64,000 nucleotides of DNA. Origin: Rhodopirellula baltica (GTDB lineage Bacteria; Planctomycetota; Planctomycetia; Pirellulales; Pirellulaceae). The notes beneath the pieces are model-generated. The model was given only the letters and a program-made list of their open reading frames with translations, made no database searches and had not been told where the DNA came from. The stretch covers positions 62,001-126,000 of the forward strand of contig PPHI01000029.1 of NCBI GenBank assembly GCA_002901265.1. Direction: 5' to 3'. A program made the position numbers and the translations under genes. Shown piece after piece: positions 56,666-64,000 of the stretch (position 1 is the stretch's first letter; the number at the start of each line of letters is the position of its first letter).

Positions 56666-57317
56666 CGTGGTGACTTGCAATCGAGGCAATGGCTGACGCA
56701 GTTGCTTTGATGCACGTCGAGTACCGATGGGCAAACCGCCGAGCGAATACGACTGACAGCATGTATCTCGGGCGATGGTGTGTGAGCCATCCGTGTCGTA
56801 AACAGACGCGAAACATGGGCATTTCACGCAGCGATGAGTTCTGACGACCCGATGCCATCGCTGAATTGTCGTTCGGAAATTCTTTGGCGATCAGCCTCTG
56901 CGAAAGCCACGCCGTGCCAGGACGCACGTCTGGCCTGTGCGAAAACGCCCGAGTGAGCACTCGAGATTCCTCGACAGCGAGGAAGCCGGACGATGCGATA
57001 GGGCCGGTTCAGCCAGTGCCTGGACGCGTCGCGATGATACCGATCTTGATCGATGTAGCGGTTGCCGAGCGTCCCGTTTGCTGAGAACGCATTTAGATTT
57101 TGTAAATCTTAAAACCGGCAAACTGCAAGGATCAGTGTGCGCAATCGGTGAGATCGGAATCATCGGTACACCTTCGTTGGTTTTCCGCATCATCCGAGGT
57201 TGCGTTTTCGCATCATCACCCCATCTAGCGTGCTACGTTTCGGCGGACGAGGTCTGTCACTGCATGATGGCCGCGTCTTGATCTATCCAGTCAATAGCTG
57301 ACCTGTGACCCCGATCT
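56666..57317. other. Long gene-poor divergent region
   Basis: 652 bases between the TerB-like pair and the lipoprotein gene. Short frames on both strands show no signal peptide, family motif or good ribosome site. No tRNA or clear structured RNA was seen. A 15-base perfect palindrome lies at 57095-57109. Confidence 0.45.
57095..57109. promoter_or_regulatory. AT-rich inverted repeat, possible operator
   Basis: AGATTT-TGT-AAATCT, a perfect 6+6 palindrome in otherwise GC-rich sequence, 209 bases before the lipoprotein gene start. The size fits a dimeric regulator site; this is inferred from shape alone. Confidence 0.35.
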
Positions 57318-60203
57318 GTGGCTAAGAAACGTATCCCATCACCGAAGCATGCCAAACCCGACGCGACCGGTTCGCGTTGCCGGTCATTGGTGACGCTGTC
57401 GATGTGTGTGGTAACGTTGGTTGCGACAATCGTGATCACGGCCGGCGGTTGTTCGCGATTGCGTCTACCTGCAGTCGATTCGACTGGACGACGGATCTTT
57501 AATCCACTGCCAACAACGACAACGCTTGCGCTGCCCGGTTCTGGCGGCGAATGCAAACTCGGCAATTGCCTCAAGAAACTCGGTGATCCGCTGAACTTGC
57601 AACCGTTCAAGTTTCCAGAGCCAGCGTTTTCTGAACCCGCCCCGCCGCCAGCTTGCATCACTCCGCCTGTAGCCACCGCTCCGCCGACCCCGATTGGCGG
57701 TTCGACGCTTGGCGGTGCTTGTGGAATCAAGCAAGGGGCAACCGCGCCTTGTGTGCCCGGTCCGATGTGTCCTGGCGACTGTTTAAACGGTCCGCCAGCC
57801 GTTTTGATTGGAAACGAAACGGCCGAACGACGTAGCTGCTGTTTGCCAAACCGCGGCAAACGCGGGTGCATCCTGCTGTCACCGCAAAAGATCGTCGCTC
57901 CGGTTGGCGGAGAAGTCATCTTGTTGTCCGGGATCTGCGGCGAAGACGGCTACTTGCAAATGGGCGAACCACTGGAATGGATGCTGACGCCGGACAGTGT
58001 TGGAACGTTTATTCAAGTCGGCGATGATGATCCGGGAGTCGTTCACAAGCTGGCACGAATCAAGAAAGCGGAAAAACAGGATCCGTCTTATGCACTCGGC
58101 GTGACCAGTACAAAACGCGTGAAGATCACGCGGGGCAACCTCAATCCCGCTGACGATATTCAATTGGAAAAAGGCCAGACCTGGATCAGCATTAGCAGTC
58201 CCAGTGAAGGGACGAGCCACGTGACTGTGCTGGCACCGGAGAGTGATTGTTGGGATCAACGCAAAGCGACCGCGACGATCTATTGGGTCGACGCGTCGGT
58301 GCAGTTTCCCAAAAATGAAATTCTGCCTGCGGGGCAACCCGTTACGCTGACCACGCGCGTCATGCGTAGCGAAGGTGCGTTGCCAGCCCGCGGCTGGAAA
58401 GTGATCTATCGATCGCTCCATCCCGAATTGGGTTTGTTCCAAAGTGCGGCGGGAGGCTCGCCGAAAGCGGAAGTGATCGTTGATGACAATGGTTTGGCGC
58501 CCATCCAGCTGATCCCTGTCCCCGGCACCTCGGGAACCGCGACGATCGAAATGACGGTTGTGCGGCCAGGTGGTGACACGGACAACATGCCGCCGCTGGA
58601 ATTATACAAAGGCCACACGTTTGTGACGTGGAGCTCACCCCAGTTGATACTGGAGACTGTCGGTCCCGAGGTGGCGTCCTTTGGAACGCCGTTTAAGGTC
58701 GTCGCAAGGGTATCGAACCCGGGAGACCAACCTGCTGACGACGTGCGTGTGATTCTGACGTTGCCACAAGGTGTGCGTGCACAAGACACCGAATCGGACT
58801 TTGTACAGAACTTGCCGAATGCGATTGTCTGGAACGTGGGGCAGTTACCTGCGAAACAGCAATTGGATTTGTCGGTTGACGTGGTCACAGAAACATCGGT
58901 CGTCCTGCCGTTTGAAGCCCGAGCTGCCGGCGGTTTATTCGCCAGCGATTCGGTAACGGTTGACATCTACCGTCCGTCATTGGTTTTGACCGTCACGCCA
59001 CGCGAAGGCAACCATGTCGCGGGCCAGCCCGTCGAGTTTGAAATCGACGTGACGAACACCGGACCGCGCCCGCTGGAAAATGTCCAGTTGATCGCCCAGG
59101 GCGATAGCGAAATGATCCACTCGGAAAGCAATCAGCCGAGAGTGAAGTTGCAGAAAAACGATGGCCCCCTGCAGCCGGGACAAACATGGAGCGACGCACT
59201 TGTGGCGTTCATTCCGACGAGTGCCGGCCGGCGATGCATCCAAGTCGAAGTGACTGCGGATGGCGGACAACGCGCCGATACGGAATCCTGTGTCGTTGTG
59301 ATCAATCAACCAGTCGCGACGCCTTCGCTAAGTGTAACGCTTGACGGACGCACCCAAATGTCGGTCGGTGGAGAACAACTTTTCCGAGCCGTTGTGATTA
59401 ATGATGGCCAAGTTCCACTGGACAATGTCCAGGTTTCGATGGCCTACGATCCACAGGTTCAACCTATTGGAGCAACGCAACAATATTTGACTCCTGGGAG
59501 TGCTGCGGGACAGTTTATGGTTCGTTGGACGATTCCTCGTTTGGAACCACAGACCAGTGAAACGTTGGAAGCAATGTTTCGGGCGCTTGGCACAAACCAA
59601 CGTAGCAGCCTCGTTTTAGCTGCTGTGAGTGACCAAGGTGCTCGGGCGAGCGAACGGATGGACTTTGAAATCTTGCCCGCTGCGGTCACTCAGCCGAATC
59701 AACCGAACAATTCTCCCAATTTGCCGCCCGCCCAACCAACGCCCACGATTCCAGGCGACGCGCCGCTGCCCCGGCCGACTCAGCCTCAGGCACCTGCGCC
59801 CAGCGTCCCGGCCGCCGAGCCAAAGTTCCTTGGGTTGGTGCTTACCGGGCCGCAGACCAATGTGATCGTCAATCAACCGATTCGCTATGAATTGCGAGTG
59901 TCGAACCCATCGAGGTTCCCTGATTCGAATGTGGTGTTGAAATTTAACCTTCCTGAAGGGGTGAATGTTCGTCGTGTTGTTCAAAGGTTCAACCCGAACG
60001 ATGACGCGGCGTCACTCAGCGAAACGGGTGGGTTTGTCTACATTGAAATCCGCACGTTACGTGGCGGCGAAACGTTGACCTATGACATCGTCTTGGAGTC
60101 GAACCAGCCGCAAACGTTTACATTGTCTGCCGAAGCCGTCAGTGCCAATAAAGAGCTTGGTGCCCGATCGACGGTGCAGACCGTCGTTGTCCCGCAGCCG
60201 TAG
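57318..60203 (+). CDS. Large lipoprotein with DUF11-type repeats
   Basis: A 961-residue surface protein. After a basic n-region, a hydrophobic segment (LVTLSMCVVTLVATIVITAG) ends in a lipobox-like TAGGC, with C45 as the probable lipid anchor. A cysteine- and proline-rich linker follows (about 75-175). Ig-like domains then include several DUF11/NEW3-type units with the pattern 'VSNPGDQPADDVRVILTLPQG' (about 455), 'VTNTGPRPLENVQLIAQG' (about 585), 'VINDGQVPLDNVQVSM' (about 695) and 'VSNPSRFPDSNVVLKFNLPEG' (about 860). A proline-rich spacer lies at about 795-835. It probably has a cell-envelope role. GTG at 57318 starts MAKKRIPSPK. Confidence 0.82.
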   Translation: MAKKRIPSPKHAKPDATGSRCRSLVTLSMCVVTLVATIVITAGGCSRLRLPAVDSTGRRIFNPLPTTTTLALPGSGGECKLGNCLKKLGDPLNLQPFKFPEPAFSEPAPPPACITPPVATAPPTPIGGSTLGGACGIKQGATAPCVPGPMCPGDCLNGPPAVLIGNETAERRSCCLPNRGKRGCILLSPQKIVAPVGGEVILLSGICGEDGYLQMGEPLEWMLTPDSVGTFIQVGDDDPGVVHKLARIKKAEKQDPSYALGVTSTKRVKITRGNLNPADDIQLEKGQTWISISSPSEGTSHVTVLAPESDCWDQRKATATIYWVDASVQFPKNEILPAGQPVTLTTRVMRSEGALPARGWKVIYRSLHPELGLFQSAAGGSPKAEVIVDDNGLAPIQLIPVPGTSGTATIEMTVVRPGGDTDNMPPLELYKGHTFVTWSSPQLILETVGPEVASFGTPFKVVARVSNPGDQPADDVRVILTLPQGVRAQDTESDFVQNLPNAIVWNVGQLPAKQQLDLSVDVVTETSVVLPFEARAAGGLFASDSVTVDIYRPSLVLTVTPREGNHVAGQPVEFEIDVTNTGPRPLENVQLIAQGDSEMIHSESNQPRVKLQKNDGPLQPGQTWSDALVAFIPTSAGRRCIQVEVTADGGQRADTESCVVVINQPVATPSLSVTLDGRTQMSVGGEQLFRAVVINDGQVPLDNVQVSMAYDPQVQPIGATQQYLTPGSAAGQFMVRWTIPRLEPQTSETLEAMFRALGTNQRSSLVLAAVSDQGARASERMDFEILPAAVTQPNQPNNSPNLPPAQPTPTIPGDAPLPRPTQPQAPAPSVPAAEPKFLGLVLTGPQTNVIVNQPIRYELRVSNPSRFPDSNVVLKFNLPEGVNVRRVVQRFNPNDDAASLSETGGFVYIEIRTLRGGETLTYDIVLESNQPQTFTLSAEAVSANKELGARSTVQTVVVPQP

Positions 60204-60295
60204 CGGCTGTCTGTCCATCGATTTCGTTGCCACTCGATGAAAGATGTTACAATCAACGTCTCTCATCAAACGACCTCATAGCGTGAGGAAATGTT

Positions 60296-61861
60296 GTGGC
60301 GAATCGAATCGTACTGTGGTTGGCGTTTGCCACACAGTTTATCGCGATCGATGCTACCGCTGCCGATCGAGCCAACAAGGTGGCAGCCAATCCGGACCGT
60401 TCGTTTCATAATCCGACGGGACAGATCGATCTTTGGATCAATCAGCGATTGGCAGCAGACGGAGAAACGGCAGGGGAGCAAAGCAGCGACGCCGAATTTT
60501 GCCGCCGTGTTTGGTTGGACCTCGCAGGCGTCGCGCCGCCGATCTGGGAAGTCCGAGAGTTTATCTCTGACAAGGAACCAGGAAAACGATCACGGTTGAT
60601 CGAACGGTTGTTGGAATCGCCTCGGTTCGCTAGCCACATGGCAACGCGGTACTCACTCGCGTTGTTGCCGCAGGATGCCGGTTTGCTTGCGTCAAATGAC
60701 TTGGAATCGCTGACGACGTGGCTGCGCGAAGCCTTTCGTGAAAACAAACCCTACGATCATTTTGTGGGGGCGTTCTTGACCGCATCCGGCGACGAGCCCG
60801 GCCCGACGATGTTCTATACGACGCGAGATGCCGATCCGGTGAAGGTCGCTTCAGCCACGTCGCGGTTGTTTTTGGGGATTGGAATCGATTGCGCGCAGTG
60901 CCACGATCATCCATTCAGCAAATGGACGCAGGATGATTTTTGGACCTTCGCAGCGTTCTTTTCTCAGTTGGAGATTCCCGAACAAGGGATGCAGCAGCGG
61001 AATGTGGTTCGCGATCGCGTTGGGAAGGAGTTGACGTTTCCGGAAAGCGATCGTATTGCCGAACCACGTTACCTGGGCGTTGAGCAGCCGCCCGAACCTG
61101 ATCCGACAGACTTCCGACGCCGACAATTGACGATCTGGTTAGCGTCGCGTAGCAATCCCTATTTCGCCACCGCCGCTGTCAACCGCGTCTGGGCCCATCT
61201 GTTTGGGCGTGGACTTGTCAATCCGGTCGACGAAATTGATTCAATCGACTACGCCACTCATCCGGAGTTACTGCGTTATTTATCGGACTATTTCATTTCG
61301 ATACGGTTCGATTTAAAGCAGCTTTATCGAACGATCGCGAAGACCGACGCCTATCAGCGGACCAGTCGATCGACGACGCATCGCCCTGCGGCTGAATCGT
61401 ATGCGATGATGCATACAAAAACACTTTCGCCGGAACAGTACTACGACAGCTTGCAACAGAACGTGATCCGCAGCGGGACTTCTGATATTGCGCAGGGTTC
61501 ACAGACCATCTTCATGCGTCAGCAGTTTGCTCAGCGGATGCGCGACAGCGGCGCGACCCCGCTGGAGTATTCACACGGTGTCGTACAGGCATTGGGGATG
61601 ATGAATGGGCCGGAAATGATGTCAGCAACGGCGGAGCAATCCAGCGGCTTGATCGCCGGGGTGAACGCACCGTTTTACGATGACACACAACGGGTCGAGG
61701 TGATTTACCTTGCATGTGTTTCGCGATACCCCAATGACGACGAAGTCAAACGATGTCTGGCGTATTTGGGAGACGAAGCAATCGAGGCGACGCGTGACGA
61801 GAAATTTGGCGATCTGATTTGGGTGTTGGCAAACACGGCGGAGTGTTTTGTCTGTCCGTAA
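60296..61861 (+). CDS. DUF1549/DUF1553-type secreted protein
   Basis: A 521-residue exported protein. The start is GTG at 60296, with GAGGAA close upstream, giving the signal peptide IVLWLAFATQFIAIDATAA. The DUF1549 part (about 40-255) includes FCRRVWLDLAGVAPP and the CxxCH block CAQCHDHPFSKWTQDDFW. The DUF1553 part (about 275-510) includes RSNPYFATAAVNRVWAHLFGRGLVNPVD and LGMMNGPEMM. The haem-like CxxCH is family-typical, but haem attachment is unproven. This form lacks the long N-terminal cytochrome domain of many relatives. It forms an operon with the DUF1501 gene, 31 bases downstream. Confidence 0.88.
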   Translation: MANRIVLWLAFATQFIAIDATAADRANKVAANPDRSFHNPTGQIDLWINQRLAADGETAGEQSSDAEFCRRVWLDLAGVAPPIWEVREFISDKEPGKRSRLIERLLESPRFASHMATRYSLALLPQDAGLLASNDLESLTTWLREAFRENKPYDHFVGAFLTASGDEPGPTMFYTTRDADPVKVASATSRLFLGIGIDCAQCHDHPFSKWTQDDFWTFAAFFSQLEIPEQGMQQRNVVRDRVGKELTFPESDRIAEPRYLGVEQPPEPDPTDFRRRQLTIWLASRSNPYFATAAVNRVWAHLFGRGLVNPVDEIDSIDYATHPELLRYLSDYFISIRFDLKQLYRTIAKTDAYQRTSRSTTHRPAAESYAMMHTKTLSPEQYYDSLQQNVIRSGTSDIAQGSQTIFMRQQFAQRMRDSGATPLEYSHGVVQALGMMNGPEMMSATAEQSSGLIAGVNAPFYDDTQRVEVIYLACVSRYPNDDEVKRCLAYLGDEAIEATRDEKFGDLIWVLANTAECFVCP

Positions 61862-61892
61862 GTCGATTGGTTAGAAACCGACGGAGCCTGTG

Positions 61893-63191
61893 ATGACATT
61901 TTCGCGACGTAGTCTGCTGACTCGGATCGGCCCGGCGTCTGCCTTCGGCATGTCGATGATGCGGCATCAGTTGCTTTGCCAAGCTGCTGAGGCTGCGACG
62001 CAAGCAGGACGCCATTGCATCGTTTTGTGGATGGCTGGCGGACCAAGCCAGCTTGATACCTTCGATATGAAACCGCAGACATCGGTCGGTGGTCCGCTCA
62101 AAGAAACGCAGACTTCGGTGCCGGGTATCCGGTTTAGCGAGCACCTGCCGAAACTCGCACAGCAAGCCGAGCGTCTTGCGATTTTGCGGGGGCTGACCAC
62201 CAAAGAGGGCGACCATACGCGCGGTGCAATCTTGATGCACACCGGCAACAAGGTCGATGGCCCGGTGCGATATCCCGCGATCGGTTGCGCGCTTTCCAAG
62301 GCGATTCCTCATTCGGATTGTCCGCTGCCCGGATACATCTCGGTGGCGCCGGCGCCGATCGCTCCTGCCGCTTATAGCCCTGGTTTGTTGGGACCCAAAT
62401 TCGCACCGACACACGTGCGTTCCGGAGCCCGCGACGATGCGGATGAATTTGCATCGCTAAAGGTCGATTACTTAACCCCACAGGTTCCCGTCCGATCGCG
62501 GCGCTACCAACAGCGACAAGCCTTATGGGATCTGGCACAGCAGGACTTTTTGTCGGAGCGAAACCTGCCCAATGTTGTCGCTCAGGACACGATGTATCGT
62601 TCGGCACTCACGATGTTGGAAAGCGATGGTAAGAACGCGTTCAACCTTGCCGAAGAAACAGATCAGGTGCGTGAAGCCTACGGGAAGGGGACGTTTGGTC
62701 AGGGATGCCTGATGGCACGCCGTTTAATCGAACGTGGTGTGCCGATGGTTGAGGTTGCCTTGGGGGACGGGCTGGGGTGGGATACACACGCCGATAATTT
62801 TGAACAAGTTAAATCGCTCAGCCAGCAACTTGACAATGGCTGGGCAACGTTAATGAACGAACTTGCTGAGCGAGGTTTGCTCGAACGCACCACAATCCTT
62901 TGGGCAGGTGAGTTCGGACGGACACCGACGATCAATCAGAATTCAGGACGAGACCATTTTCCACAGGCTTTCACTTGTGTCCTCGCGGGCGGCGGTGTCA
63001 AAGGCGGACAAGTCTATGGGGAAACGGCAAAAGACGGATCCGAAGTCGTTGACGGACGCATGGAAGCTGGCGATCTGATGGCGACACTCTGTCGTGCGGT
63101 GAATGTTGATCCGCAGCTCGAAAACATGACCAGTGACGGTCGCCCCATCAAAATCTCTGAAGGGAAAGTGATCAAGGACGTCGTGGTGTGA
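61893..63191 (+). CDS. DUF1501-type secreted protein (Tat signal)
   Basis: A 432-residue protein of the alkaline-phosphatase-like DUF1501 family. A twin-arginine signal is present (FSRRSLLTRIGPASAFGM). Family blocks are CIVLWMAGGPSQLDTFDMKP, KLAQQAERLAILRGLTTKEGDHTR, LGDGLGWDTHADNFEQVKSLSQQLD and TTILWAGEFGRTPTINQNSGRDHFPQAFTCVLAGGGVKGG. ATG at 61893 is preferred over GTG at 61890. The next gene starts within its last codons (GTGA at 63188-63191). Confidence 0.9.
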   Translation: MTFSRRSLLTRIGPASAFGMSMMRHQLLCQAAEAATQAGRHCIVLWMAGGPSQLDTFDMKPQTSVGGPLKETQTSVPGIRFSEHLPKLAQQAERLAILRGLTTKEGDHTRGAILMHTGNKVDGPVRYPAIGCALSKAIPHSDCPLPGYISVAPAPIAPAAYSPGLLGPKFAPTHVRSGARDDADEFASLKVDYLTPQVPVRSRRYQQRQALWDLAQQDFLSERNLPNVVAQDTMYRSALTMLESDGKNAFNLAEETDQVREAYGKGTFGQGCLMARRLIERGVPMVEVALGDGLGWDTHADNFEQVKSLSQQLDNGWATLMNELAERGLLERTTILWAGEFGRTPTINQNSGRDHFPQAFTCVLAGGGVKGGQVYGETAKDGSEVVDGRMEAGDLMATLCRAVNVDPQLENMTSDGRPIKISEGKVIKDVVV

Positions 63192-63535
63192 GTCCCTCCG
63201 GCAATCCGATGAACCGATTCAAATTCAAGTTGACCTGTTTCGGCGTTAGGCTAGCGATGCCTTGGAATCAAGATGCGGTCGGCAGTTGCCTTTGTCGCGA
63301 TGCTCATCGTCGTGAGACGTTGGGAGTCGTGCTGCTGTTGGTTTTCGGATTGATCGGTTGCAATCGCGGTCCGAACAACTCGACGTCTGAACTTGATCAA
63401 CATGCGGCGCATCGATCGAGCCAATCGAGCCGGACAATCGCGATACGAAAGCGAATCTTGTTGAATCGGCGTTGTTGTCCGATACATCGAACGATGCCGA
63501 AGTTGACTTGGAAACGGAGCTTGATGACACGTTGA
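63188..63535 (+). CDS. Lipoprotein N-terminal fragment, likely frameshifted
   Basis: The frame starts with GTG overlapping the DUF1501 stop and holds a lipoprotein-like signal (LGVVLLLVFGLIGCNRG). Past about 63400 its residues turn Arg/Ser-rich and unlike a natural protein, and it stops at 63535. The neighbouring frame (+) becomes protein-like from about 63397 and stays open to the window end. The two probably form one gene interrupted by a one-base loss (or two-base gain) near 63397-63430. ATG 63209 is an alternative start. Confidence 0.5.
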   Translation: MSPSGNPMNRFKFKLTCFGVRLAMPWNQDAVGSCLCRDAHRRETLGVVLLLVFGLIGCNRGPNNSTSELDQHAAHRSSQSSRTIAIRKRILLNRRCCPIHRTMPKLTWKRSLMTR

Positions 63536-64000
63536 GTGTCGCCGCCGAAAAGGAATTGGTGGGGGCATTGGTGGGCGACAATGTCGGCGCTGAAAACACA
63601 ACGTTGATCTTGCCATTCGATGATCGTCCGCCCACTGACTCCACCGAGTTGCTTTGGATTCCCGCGAGCGATGGCGTGCTGATCATTGGGATTCGGATCT
63701 TGATTGACGGCAAGCCATTGGAGGAGGTCTTCGAATCACAGATCGATACGTTGTTGGGCTTGATTCCAAAGTCAGACGGGGAGGTTCCAAAGTGGGACGA
63801 CTTGTTCGACTTTGTTGGCGAACACGAAACGATCTTTGCAACCTCTGCCGAAATGATTGACGGTCAGTCGAAAACGCTGATTCGGCAGTACGACCGCAAT
63901 ACGAATCGCAGAGTGGACCGAGAGGAACTGACCCGATTCCTGTTTCGAATGTCTTCCAGTTCGAAACCATTCCGCTTGTTTGGTACCGATGCGATGCAGT
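63397..64000 (+). CDS. EF-hand-containing protein, continuation of the frameshifted gene (partial)
   Basis: Open frame following a TGA at 63394-63396 and running off the window, with no ATG near its beginning. It encodes acidic, natural-looking sequence: KANLVESALLSDTSNDAEVD, then LLWIPASDGVLIIGIRILID and LEEVFESQIDTLLGLIPKSD. An EF-hand loop, DRNTNRRVDREEL, has Asp/Asn at positions 1, 3 and 5, Asp at 9 and Glu at 12. EF-hand proteins commonly follow DUF1549-DUF1501 pairs in planctomycetes. It is probably the C-terminal part of the lipoprotein started at 63188; the break may be a mutation, a sequencing error or programmed frameshifting. Confidence 0.6.

Overview
The window comes from a planctomycete, most likely a Rhodopirellula/Pirellulaceae relative. 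This is inferred from gene content: paired DUF1592/DUF1552 and DUF1549/DUF1501 genes, a haem-domain/beta-propeller fusion, an FGly-type sulfatase, a small NPYAAP-type membrane protein, a giant GGxGxD-repeat protein carrying the planctomycete N-terminal 'LExLxxRxLLA'-like motif, and a Ser/Thr kinase with a long C-terminal extension. No rRNA, tRNA, CRISPR array, phage or insertion sequence was recognised.

Layout. 1-5387 (+): a type I secretion-like set (ABC permease/ATPase with a degenerate ATPase site, HlyD-type adaptor, TolC-type outer-membrane protein). 5575-10362 (+): a cytochrome c/beta-propeller protein and two small unknown proteins. 10374-13342 (-): sulfate activation genes cysD and cysNC. 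13632-22204 (+): a long housekeeping run, purA, uppS, cdsA, phoH, 7TM-HD phosphohydrolase, ybeY and a CorC-like CBS protein; phoH-HD-ybeY is a widely conserved order. 22217-24441 (-): a receiver-PAS-histidine kinase and trmB. 24738-26702 (+): a single ORF joining uroporphyrinogen-III synthase to uroporphyrinogen decarboxylase. 26703-28185 (-): two proteins of unknown role. 28442-34081 (+): recQ, ftsH and a 2Fe-2S ferredoxin.

34082-46421 is the most distinctive block. A dispersed, hairpin-rich repeat occurs one and a half times at its left edge and once at its right edge. Between the copies lie a Ser/Thr kinase with a TPR-like region, a predicted outer-membrane protein, a 2070-residue RTX-type protein and a divergently transcribed ECF-type sigma factor. 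Kinase and sigma factor may form a regulatory unit for the surface protein (inference).

46422-64000 is catabolic and surface-related: a sulfatase fused to an alpha/beta hydrolase, a PQQ-type propeller, a TIM-barrel isomerase, a DUF1592-DUF1552 operon, two tandem TerB-like paralogues, a large DUF11-type lipoprotein, and a DUF1549-DUF1501 operon. The last is followed by a lipoprotein/EF-hand gene that seems to be split by a frameshift and runs off the window.

No wholly new system can be demonstrated. The best candidates for a second look are the repeat-bounded kinase/RTX/sigma block, the degenerate ABC exporter, the sulfatase-hydrolase fusion, the HemD-HemE fusion and the frameshifted end gene. 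Domain names are assigned by eye from translated motifs; no database search was run.
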